51,499 nucleotides of DNA from contig JAVBLY010000007.1 in NCBI GenBank assembly GCA_031553035.1, positions 1 to 51,499 of the forward strand. The letters are read 5' to 3'. Below are positions 15,788 to 21,878 of this stretch, one piece after another (position 1 is the stretch's first letter; each line of letters opens with the position of its first letter). Source of the DNA: JAVBLY01 sp031553035. GTDB lineage: Bacteria; Bacillota; Clostridia; Peptostreptococcales; Anaerovoracaceae. Both the position numbers and the translations under genes were made by a program. The notes under the pieces are model-generated. The model was not told the origin of the DNA. It ran no database searches and saw nothing but the letters and a program-made list of their open reading frames with translations.

Positions 15788-16042
15788 ATGGACACTTTTC
15801 TTTTTTATTCAAATCATTTTCAGGTAGTGGCAAATGACGAAACGGGCGAGGTAGTAATACACGTGTTGAGATCGATTCCCGGTGTCGAAGAAATCCCTGA
15901 TGGTGAAACGTCAGTTGAATCCAATACTATTGAATCTGAGCATGTGGCCACTATCATTACAAATCTAGAAACAACAAAAGGCTTATCTGATGCGCTTGAT
16001 TATGCTATAAAAGCAGTCGAAGGAGAATTGGCTGAAAAATAA
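15788..16042 (+). CDS. Hypothetical small acidic protein, first gene of an accessory module
   Basis: An 84-residue acidic protein (start MDTFLFYSNHFQVVAND, end AIKAVEGELAEK). GGGAGG lies six bases before the ATG at 15788; an upstream in-frame ATG at 15758 lies in the probable promoter region and lacks a site. It is separated from the tail genes by a 199-bp AT-rich gap with an extended -10-like TGGTATATT (about 15746-15754) and is followed closely by a nuclease-like toxin and an antitoxin-like gene. It may be a third member of that module. No family recognised. Confidence 0.65.
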   Translation: MDTFLFYSNHFQVVANDETGEVVIHVLRSIPGVEEIPDGETSVESNTIESEHVATIITNLETTKGLSDALDYAIKAVEGELAEK

Positions 16043-16054
16043 CCGAGTTACATT

Positions 16055-16402
16055 ATGAGTGAAAAAATATTTAATGTGAAAACTCCTATAGGGTACCATA
16101 CATATTGTACAAGTGATCGATGGAATGGTCATATTTGTAGTTCGCATCCTGATATGAAAGATAGATTGGATGAAGTAATTGAGACTGTCTCAGATCCTAA
16201 TTTTATTTATGCAAGTGATGAGCCAGAAGGTAGAGATGTATATTATGGTGCTACTACGCATACAATGCAATATATAAGAGTTATTGTGCAACCTCCTAAG
16301 GAAGAAAATGACGATGGTGAAGTTGTTACTGCATTTGCTAGTAACACCATCGGAGATAATGTAAAAGGTATTAAGCATGTTCGATCTAAAATTAGACGAT
16401 AA
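16055..16402 (+). CDS. PBECR-like nuclease, candidate toxin
   Basis: A 115-residue protein with the layout of PBECR nucleases (phage Barnase/EndoU/ColicinE5-D/RelE-like): HICSSHPDMKDRLDEVIETV followed by SDPNFIY, a strand pair DVYYGATTHTMQYIRVIVQP and VVTAFASNTIG. The His-Pro-x-Met/Val plus D-P-x-x-I pattern and the final V-V-T-A-F are those of this fold. It would cleave RNA as a toxin. A DUF2283-like gene overlaps its end by 26 bases, as expected for an antitoxin partner. Family assignment is by pattern only. Base composition is more AT-rich than in the preceding tail genes. Confidence 0.6.
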   Translation: MSEKIFNVKTPIGYHTYCTSDRWNGHICSSHPDMKDRLDEVIETVSDPNFIYASDEPEGRDVYYGATTHTMQYIRVIVQPPKEENDDGEVVTAFASNTIGDNVKGIKHVRSKIRR

Positions 16403-16622
16403 ATTTGATATATTAATGATAATGTTTACTGACAATAGTAATTCGTACGCTACTGAAAGCCGTAATGGGATTGAGGTATTTCGTAATATTGATTCAAAAG
16501 AAATTACCGCTATTATGATATACGATTTTTGTAAACGTTATAATAATAATTCTCTTGGCAAAGTGTCATTCCCTATTGATATAGACTTTAGAAATATATA
16601 CAAGCAAGTATGTAAGCACTGA
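16377..16622 (+). CDS. DUF2283-like protein, candidate antitoxin
   Basis: An 81-residue protein. Residues 4-50 (LKLDDKFDILMIMFTDNS, GIEVFRNIDSKEITAIMI) match the pattern of DUF2283 proteins, which often pair with RelE- or DUF4258-type toxins. The ATG lies inside the upstream nuclease gene (26-base overlap), with AAAAGG ten bases upstream, so the pair is coupled. Its 3' end overlaps a reverse-strand gene fragment. It is the last intact gene before the right border of the element. Confidence 0.55.
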   Translation: MFDLKLDDKFDILMIMFTDNSNSYATESRNGIEVFRNIDSKEITAIMIYDFCKRYNNNSLGKVSFPIDIDFRNIYKQVCKH

Positions 16623-16809
16623 ATTTCAGGATTTCCGCAAGGGTTTCGAAGCGTGAAACCTGATCTTTATTAAAGCCTAATTTCTCAGTCACTTCCGCTT
16701 TGGTCTTCGCACCGTTGCGATTAGCATCGTATTGATTCTTCGCCTTTGGAATTTCCTTCATCATCTCTCCAAGCTTCACTTCTGCATCAAGTAAAGCTTC
16801 AGCCATCAT
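16588..16809 (-). pseudogene. Fragment of a phage gene (ParB/KilA-neighbour type protein)
   Basis: A 73-codon reverse-strand frame whose first 64 residues (ALLDAEVKLGEMMKEIPKAK; TKAEVTEKLGFNKDQVSRFE) match a motif in larger phage proteins of unclear role, normally about 200 residues. Both ends are missing: the N-terminal part is absent and the C-terminal part ends abruptly at LAEILKF. It overlaps the antitoxin-like gene. It is best read as debris from another prophage near the border. Confidence 0.5.
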
Positions 16810-16910
16810 GGTTGCCCTGACTTACCATGTTTAAACGGATAATTCCATATCAAAAATGTATAAAAATACGGATAAAAATGCCGTAAGTATTGCAAACACT
16901 GGGTAAATTC

Positions 16911-16958
16911 CGCCCTCTCACGGCGGAATCAGGGGTTCGATTCCCCTACGGGGTACCA
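16911..16958 (+). repeat. attR core: 48-bp copy of the tRNA-Glu 3' end
   Basis: Identical to 3936-3983. Only the anticodon-arm-to-CCA part is present, so this is not a second tRNA gene but the right junction of the element. Confidence 0.92.
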
Positions 16959-16994
16959 AAAAGATACAGATAGCACCTGCTATCTGTATCTTTT
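16959..16994 (+). terminator. Original tRNA-Glu terminator, now beyond attR
   Basis: AAAAGATACAGATAGCA and TGCTATCTGTATCTTTT form a perfect 17-bp inverted repeat with a T-run directly after the CCA of the att copy. It would have ended the tRNA transcript before integration. Confidence 0.85.
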
Positions 16995-17130
16995 AATTAT
17001 TGATGAAGGGAATCGAACCTGCAAGGGCACGACCGTATAGCGGAGCAGTTCTGCGAACTGATTCGTAGGGAGTGGTTCGAGCCGACTGTAAAAAGAGGCG
17101 ACGAACGACAAATGCGAAAGCATTTGCATA
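16995..17130. other. Gene-free structured segment with inverted tRNA-like pieces
   Basis: It holds GGGAATCGAACC (the reverse complement of a tRNA T-arm), a hairpin CAGTTC-TGC-GAACTG (17046-17060), a second T-loop-like GGTTCGAGCC, and CAAATGC-GAAA-GCATTTG (17109-17126), a stem with a GNRA tetraloop. No open frame fits. It lies between the attR core and a third partial tRNA end, so it may be the remains of an older insertion or a structured RNA. Confidence 0.45.
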
Positions 17131-17149
17131 ATTCCCCTACGGGGTACCA
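17131..17149 (+). repeat. Third, 19-bp copy of the tRNA-Glu 3' end
   Basis: ATTCCCCTACGGGGTACCA repeats the last 19 bases of the tRNA gene, including CCA. It is probably the relict right junction of an earlier element at the same site. Confidence 0.8.
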
Positions 17150-17159
17150 ATGGATATAG

Positions 17160-17462
17160 AAAGGGGCTGTCTCAAAATGTAAATAGTTGAGACGGCCCTT
17201 ATTTCAGCCTTTTGCTGCAACGAATATGTTACTTTTGATAAAGAAAAAATGTTTCTACAAAAAATTTACCCAAAATTTGGTCCAAAATCGGGGTTATGCG
17301 AACTTTTTCACAGCTCGGTTAAGAGAATTGTACATCAATGCATAATAACAGACTCAAGCCTCTGATTTGGAGATGTGCTATAGGACACAACCCCGATTTT
17401 GGACCATAAAACGCCTCCAAAAGTTGCACTTTTACTAAGCGTCATTTTGAGACAGCCCCTTT
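17160..17462. mobile_element. MITE-like element with 20-bp terminal inverted repeats
   Basis: AAAGGGGCTGTCTCAAAATG (17160-17179) is perfectly inverted at 17443-17462, giving a 303-bp unit with no gene. Inside, GGTCCAAAATCGGGGTT (about 17279-17295) is inverted as AACCCCGATTTTGGACC (about 17389-17405), a nested inverted repeat. The right 46 bases, inverted, recur at the end of the window (51454-51499). The end sequence resembles those of IS1182-type transposons, so a non-autonomous derivative is likely. No clear target duplication is seen. The element probably also terminates the leftward NhaC transcript. Confidence 0.75.
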
Positions 17463-17508
17463 TTGTTTTGTTATTGAGGGGAGTAGGAATCAATTAGTTT
17501 CCTGTTCT

Positions 17509-19128
17509 CTATTGTCCTGATTCAGAATCGACATGATCAGGGGTTTTTAGATTACCTTTTTTATCATACCGTTTTTCACCGAATGTTTTATCAAGTACAA
17601 ATACGGCTACTGCGAATACTCCTAATGTTGCTAGCAGCGGTATGATCGGATTTTCCATGAAGCCTGAAAGGATATATCCCACGCATGCGCATATTGCGCA
17701 AGTAAGCGAGTAGGGTATTTGTGTCTTGATGTGGTCAGTATGCCTGATATTTGAAGCTGCAGATGATAGTATGGCAGTATCTGCGAGGGGTGAACAGTGG
17801 TTCCCGAAACCGCCACCTCCTATAACTGCGGTAATGCATGCCAGGACGCTGATATCCATTTCAAAAGCAATGGGTATAGCTATTGGCAGCATGATGGCAT
17901 ATGTGCCCCATGTTGCACCGGTTGAGAATGTCATTGCGCATGAGAAAGCGAAAATAATTACCGGAACAAGGAATCCCGGAATATTTTCTGCGAACAGGGA
18001 AGCCACATATGTGTCCGTTCCCAATGCGGCACCGACTCCGCCGATACTCCAGGCGAATGCCAGAAGTATTATTACGAACAACATGGATTTCGTGCCGACG
18101 ATAAATGCTGCCAAAGAATCTTTGACTTTCGACAGTCTTTTTACAGAATAAAAGATTATTGCAAAAATAACTGCCAATGAAACAGCATAAGTTAGTGCCA
18201 GCATCCCGTCCATGTTGTTGACGGCATCTAGAATATCCCAGCTTCCAAAGAACCCTCCGGTATAAAGCATGAATATGATAGCCAGACATATGAGTACTAA
18301 AATAGGAGCCAGAAGGTCATTTGCTTTTCCTTTGACTGGCGTGATGGACGAGAAATCATCTTCGTCAGCATCGCCTCCGCTGAATGTTTTATCGCACAAC
18401 AGACCTTTTTCTCTTGTACGTTTTTCAGCTTTTGCCATGGGACCGAAATCCATCCCGGTATATATGACTACAAGGACCATAAGTATCGAAAGAATGGCAT
18501 AATAGTTATACGGTATAGACATTACGAATGTCTTGAACGGGTCCCCCTCGACACCTGCCGTTCTGTAGCTGTCACCGATAAGTGAGCATATGAATGCCAC
18601 CCAGCTTGACAGTGGAACGATGAGGCATATACCTACCGCTGTAGAGTCGATTATATACGAAAGCTTTTCTCTTGAGACACCGTATTTGTCTGAGATAGGT
18701 CTCATGATAGCGCCATTAGTCAAAGCATTGAAATAATCGTCAAAGAAAATCAGCATGCCGATTAGCCAGGTCGTTCCCTGAGCACCTTTCTTTGTTTTAA
18801 TTTTTGTGGACAGAAGATCTCCAAAAGCTTTTGATCCTCCAGACCGCACCATTAGTCCGATGAGACCGCCCAGCATTGTTACAATGATCAATACCTGTAC
18901 ATTCCATGGATCGGTCAATGATCCTGATATGACATATTCTTCGTCATCCGTGTAAGTACCGACCATTATGGTCACCATTTCTTCGAGAGCACCAAGTGGG
19001 TTCCAGTTTGCTATAATCAGACATCCGGTATATACACCTATAAATAATGATAATAATACCTCTTTAGTAATAATTGCAAGAGCTATAGTAAGCAGTGGTG
19101 GCACTATAGACAAGAATCCAACATCCAT
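17509..19128 (-). CDS. NhaC-family Na+/H+ antiporter
   Basis: A 539-residue membrane protein with 11 to 13 helices. Conserved NhaC features are visible: the LIGMLIFFDDYFNALTNGA segment near residues 125-143 with paired Asp, the LIVPLSSWVAFICSLIGDSY segment, and FSTGATWGTYAIMLPIAIP followed by GGGGFGNHCSPLADTAILSS near the C-terminus. It would exchange Na+ for H+, or an organic substrate as in some family members. A Lys/Arg/Asp-rich cytoplasmic loop lies at about 235-270. AAAGGAGGG precedes the ATG. A promoter lies about 130 bases upstream. Transcribed alone and divergent from the TVP38 gene. Confidence 0.9.
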   Translation of the reverse strand: MDVGFLSIVPPLLTIALAIITKEVLLSLFIGVYTGCLIIANWNPLGALEEMVTIMVGTYTDDEEYVISGSLTDPWNVQVLIIVTMLGGLIGLMVRSGGSKAFGDLLSTKIKTKKGAQGTTWLIGMLIFFDDYFNALTNGAIMRPISDKYGVSREKLSYIIDSTAVGICLIVPLSSWVAFICSLIGDSYRTAGVEGDPFKTFVMSIPYNYYAILSILMVLVVIYTGMDFGPMAKAEKRTREKGLLCDKTFSGGDADEDDFSSITPVKGKANDLLAPILVLICLAIIFMLYTGGFFGSWDILDAVNNMDGMLALTYAVSLAVIFAIIFYSVKRLSKVKDSLAAFIVGTKSMLFVIILLAFAWSIGGVGAALGTDTYVASLFAENIPGFLVPVIIFAFSCAMTFSTGATWGTYAIMLPIAIPIAFEMDISVLACITAVIGGGGFGNHCSPLADTAILSSAASNIRHTDHIKTQIPYSLTCAICACVGYILSGFMENPIIPLLATLGVFAVAVFVLDKTFGEKRYDKKGNLKTPDHVDSESGQ

Positions 19129-19254
19129 TTATATCCCTCCTTTGCAATAAAATAATTAAATAGACAAAGCTATTTCAGAAAAAAATTAATAAAATTAATA
19201 GGAGATAATACAAGAAACATAAATATGAAAAAATCTCCCCCTAATAACACCATC

Positions 19255-19284
19255 ATTATATAAGAAATAATATGGAAATTGCAA
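19255..19284 (-). promoter_or_regulatory. Promoter of the NhaC gene
   Basis: On the minus strand TTGCAA (19284-19279), 18-base spacer, TATAAT (19260-19255). The leader is about 120 bases and contains a weak GGAGAT/ATCTCC inverted repeat (19201-19238). The rest of the 321-bp intergenic region shows no recognised riboswitch or gene. Confidence 0.5.
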
Positions 19285-19449
19285 GTAAATAGTAATAAAT
19301 AAACATATGCTAATATACAATAAAGTGTAGTTGTATCCAACAGCGCGGTTCTTTGACATTATCATAATATGTTTGTGTGTGTTAAAATCATGGTATGAAT
19401 ACATAAGTAGTCGAGAATTGACCCATCGCCTAAGTAGAGGTCGGCAGCA

Positions 19450-20172
19450 ATGAAGTACAGCAAAACCCATATAATAATCACCGTAATCGGTCTGGCAATA
19501 CTTGTTGGGCTTATAATTTATTTGGTCATCGAATTCATTCCGCTCATAGAAGAAATAATCAAGAATACAGGTGAAGAATCTGAGGCTTCGAATTACATTG
19601 AAAAGTACGGCGTCGAGGGCATACCTGTGTTGGTCTTGATACAGGCGCTGGTCGTTATACTGACCGTAATTCCGGCAGCGGCGATACAGATAATTGCAGG
19701 GTTATGCTATGGTATATGGCTGGGCACACTCATATGTATAGTAGGTATCGTTATGGGTAATGCTTTAGTCTTTTTTGCTCTTAGAGAATTCAAGAATGTT
19801 CTGGCACCTGTCATCAGTAAGAAAAACTATGATAATGAAAAGAAAAAGAATAAGCTTATCAGCGTGGATACCATAAATAAAATGAAACATCCCGAGTATC
19901 TGGCCTTTGCCATATACTTGATTCCATTTATACCAAATGGCATCCTTCCGTATATTTTTGCTCAGTCAAAGATCACCTTCCCCAAATTTCTGTTGGGCAT
20001 AACAGCTGCCAGCATTCCTACCGTACTGCTTTGCAGTTTGCTTGGTGACCAGCTGGCAGACAAAAACTTCCTGACGGTAATCATAATTACTGCATGCATG
20101 ATAATCATATTCGGGATAATGATGATATTCAGAAAAAAGATTACAGAAAAAGTCAAATCATTAAAACTCTGA
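19450..20172 (+). CDS. TVP38/TMEM64-family membrane protein
   Basis: A 240-residue membrane protein of the SNARE-associated/DedA-like superfamily (PF09335). One helix at residues 8-30, then the domain with IPVLVLIQALVVILTVIPAA, the re-entrant GLCYGIWLGTLICIVGIVMG, FIPNGILPYIFAQSKI and a final helix. Family members act in phospholipid scrambling or flippase-like tasks. AGAGGT lies eight bases before the ATG. It is convergent with the TetR-family gene 22 bases downstream. Confidence 0.85.
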   Translation: MKYSKTHIIITVIGLAILVGLIIYLVIEFIPLIEEIIKNTGEESEASNYIEKYGVEGIPVLVLIQALVVILTVIPAAAIQIIAGLCYGIWLGTLICIVGIVMGNALVFFALREFKNVLAPVISKKNYDNEKKKNKLISVDTINKMKHPEYLAFAIYLIPFIPNGILPYIFAQSKITFPKFLLGITAASIPTVLLCSLLGDQLADKNFLTVIIITACMIIIFGIMMIFRKKITEKVKSLKL

Positions 20173-20194
20173 TCCAATGAGATTTCATTTATTT

Positions 20195-20809
20195 TCACTG
20201 TTTTTTTAATAAGATCGACTGATAACCCCACATTTTATGGAGCGCTCTTGCTTGCACTGCCATTTCTTCTAGGGGGAGGCTGTAGCCTTGTTTTTCCCAG
20301 TATTTGACTTGATCGATGAGAGTGTTTGTAAGGATGTAATAGTAGAATTCGCGGTTTATCTCTTCTGTCCAATAAAAAGAAGGGTAGTCGAAGACTTCCA
20401 TCAACAGCAAATAGGTTTTGTCAGCAAAGATGGACGTTGAGTAACCGGGGATCAGCTCATGGATTATGGCATTATAGAAAGTTCGGTTGTCCATTTGTTG
20501 TTTGAGTATCATATAGCAGGTTTCATACATAGTGTCGTCATTATCTACAGGCATATTCTCAGTAATTGCTCTGAAGACGATATTGACATAATCAGTTGCT
20601 TCATCATCTATTGCCCATTCACTTAGGTCAAATTTATCATGAAAATGCAGATAAAAAGTACTTCTGCCGTAACCTGATTTGGCGACAAGGTCCTGAACGG
20701 AAACGGAACGAAACGGCTTATCAGAAACCAACTGGAACAATGCTTTTTTAAAGGCAGCTTTCGTTCTTTTTACGCTTATGTTTTCTGTGTGGCTTTTAGA
20801 TTTGGTCAT
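20195..20809 (-). CDS. TetR/AcrR-family transcriptional regulator
   Basis: A 204-residue regulator. The N-terminal HTH (residues 14-60) has RTKAAFKKALFQLVSDKPFR and VQDLVAKSGYGRSTFYLHFH, typical of TetR proteins with the Firmicutes-type C-terminal domain (TetR_C_8), here about residues 75-200. The ligand is unknown. GGAGAGAG precedes the ATG. It is divergent from the SDR gene at 20981 across a 171-bp region with promoters both ways, so it probably controls itself and the SDR. Confidence 0.88.
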   Translation of the reverse strand: MTKSKSHTENISVKRTKAAFKKALFQLVSDKPFRSVSVQDLVAKSGYGRSTFYLHFHDKFDLSEWAIDDEATDYVNIVFRAITENMPVDNDDTMYETCYMILKQQMDNRTFYNAIIHELIPGYSTSIFADKTYLLLMEVFDYPSFYWTEEINREFYYYILTNTLIDQVKYWEKQGYSLPLEEMAVQARALHKMWGYQSILLKKQ

Positions 20810-20841
20810 TTTATCTCTCTCCGTAGAATAGACATGTAAGT

Positions 20842-20870
20842 ATTATATATCTATTTATGGACATTTGCAA
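20842..20870 (-). promoter_or_regulatory. Promoter of the TetR-family gene
   Basis: On the minus strand TTGCAA (20870-20865), 17-base spacer, perfect TATAAT (20847-20842), about 30 bases before the start codon. Confidence 0.55.
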
Positions 20871-20882
20871 AAACACTGATTA

Positions 20883-20911
20883 TTGAATTAATTATCGAGT
20901 GATTATATCAT
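20883..20911 (+). promoter_or_regulatory. Promoter of the SDR gene
   Basis: TTGAAT (20883-20888), 17-base spacer, TATCAT (20906-20911). Back to back with the TetR-family promoter, so one operator could repress both. Confidence 0.45.
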
Positions 20912-20980
20912 GAAATAAATGGTTTGGTAAATAATTAACAACCCATAATTCAGTATCAGTGTCTCAGGAAAGGAGATAAA

Positions 20981-21739
20981 ATTTTTGATTATAAGGGAAG
21001 AGTTGTAGTAATTACGGGTGCATCGTCAGGGCTGGGATACCAGATGGCTAAAGGATATGCTGAGCAGGGTGCGAATCTGGTTCTGCTGGCAAGAAGAAAA
21101 GAAAAACTGGAAGAGAATGCTAAAGTCATTAGAGCAATGGGTGTTGAATGTCTTCCTATCCAGTGTGATATAAAAGATGAAAAATCAGTTTCTGCTGCTG
21201 TAGCCGAAACCATAAAGACTTTCGGTAAGGTTGATGTTGTTGTAAATAATGCAGGAAGCGGAAATACCGATCCTATCGAAGAGCTTACAATGGAAAACTG
21301 GAAGGAATGCGTTGACATGGATCTGACCACAGTCTTCCTGATCACAAGAGAGTTCGGAAAAGAAATGATCAAGAAAAATGACGGAAGAATCATAAACATA
21401 TCATCGATGTACGGCTTAGTCGGAAACACAATGCTGCCGTCGTCAGTTTATCATGCTGCTAAGGGTGGAGTTGTCAACTTTACAAGAGCAGCAGCAGCTG
21501 AGTGGGCAAAGTACAACATAACTGTGAATTGTATATGTCCGGGATATTTTGCGACAGAACTTACTATCGATACTCTAGAAACACCTGATTTCCAAGCATA
21601 CATGAAAGGAACTGTTCCATTAGGCAGATATGGAAAAGAAGGCGAGCTCAATGCAGCCGCCATTTTCCTTGGATCAAAAGAAGCATCATATGTAACAGGC
21701 GTAATCGTGCCTGTCGACGGAGGATATACCTGCGTATAA
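20981..21739 (+). CDS. SDR-family oxidoreductase with an apparent ATT start codon
   Basis: A 252-residue short-chain dehydrogenase/reductase. The Rossmann motif TGASSGLG (residues 11-18), NNAG, the catalytic Ser and the YHAAK pair (Tyr-x-x-x-Lys) and the final VPVDGGYT are present, so it is a full-length NAD(P)-dependent enzyme; the substrate is unknown. The only in-frame ATG (21044) would delete the nucleotide-binding motif. Upstream, AAAGGAG is followed by ATAAA and then ATT TTT GAT TAT, exactly where ATG TTT GAT TAT (MFDY) would be expected. No in-frame TTG or GTG exists, so I start at ATT (20981). A strong terminator follows the gene. Confidence 0.85.
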   Translation: MFDYKGRVVVITGASSGLGYQMAKGYAEQGANLVLLARRKEKLEENAKVIRAMGVECLPIQCDIKDEKSVSAAVAETIKTFGKVDVVVNNAGSGNTDPIEELTMENWKECVDMDLTTVFLITREFGKEMIKKNDGRIINISSMYGLVGNTMLPSSVYHAAKGGVVNFTRAAAAEWAKYNITVNCICPGYFATELTIDTLETPDFQAYMKGTVPLGRYGKEGELNAAAIFLGSKEASYVTGVIVPVDGGYTCV

Positions 21740-21760
21740 CTGATGCATAATAAGACAGAT

Positions 21761-21788
21761 AGACCCCCGATAGAAATGTCGGGGGTCT
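21761..21788 (+). terminator. Intrinsic terminator after the SDR gene
   Basis: AGACCCCCGA and TCGGGGGTCT form a perfect 10-bp GC-rich stem with an eight-base loop, followed by GTATTATTA. Confidence 0.85.
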
Positions 21789-21878
21789 GTATTATTACTA
21801 ATTTTAACTTTAATTTTTTTGAATGAATGATATAATATGGTTAATTCGATAGTAGTCGATAATAAAGGGGATAAATCC

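Larger units (their letters stand above)
3936..16958. mobile_element. 13-kb integrated phage-like element (candidate phage satellite) in tRNA-Glu
   Basis: Borders are two identical 48-bp copies of the tRNA-Glu 3' end. A tyrosine recombinase lies at the left end beside the tRNA, next to small DNA-binding genes including an excisionase-like one. A divergent cI-like/Cro-like switch follows, then a replication protein and DnaB-like helicase, an HNH nuclease, coiled-coil proteins, a tail tape-measure protein and a terminal toxin-antitoxin-like pair. No terminase, portal, capsid, neck, baseplate, holin or lysin gene is visible, and no conjugation genes. Genes are intact, closely spaced and mostly have strong ribosome sites. 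Size and layout match Gram-positive phage satellites (PICI-like); a deleted prophage is the alternative. Confidence 0.9.

Noticed and set aside
16911..16958. A second tRNA-Glu gene
   Set aside because: Only the anticodon-arm-to-CCA part is present with no acceptor 5' strand or D-arm, and it matches the first copy over exactly 48 bp. It is the right att site.
3936..16958. Integrative conjugative element
   Set aside because: No relaxase, coupling protein, FtsK/VirB-type or type IV secretion gene is present; the replication and tail genes are phage type.
17726..18151. Forward-strand frames within the NhaC gene
   Set aside because: They are antisense shadows of a gene with clear family motifs and have no ribosome sites.
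19129..19449. Riboswitch upstream of the NhaC gene
   Set aside because: No recognisable Na+ motif (DUF1646/nhaA-I type) or other conserved riboswitch core; only a weak 6-bp inverted repeat is seen.
21044..21739. SDR starting at the first in-frame ATG
   Set aside because: It would remove the nucleotide-binding motif and has no ribosome site, while a perfect site lies upstream of the ATT at 20981.
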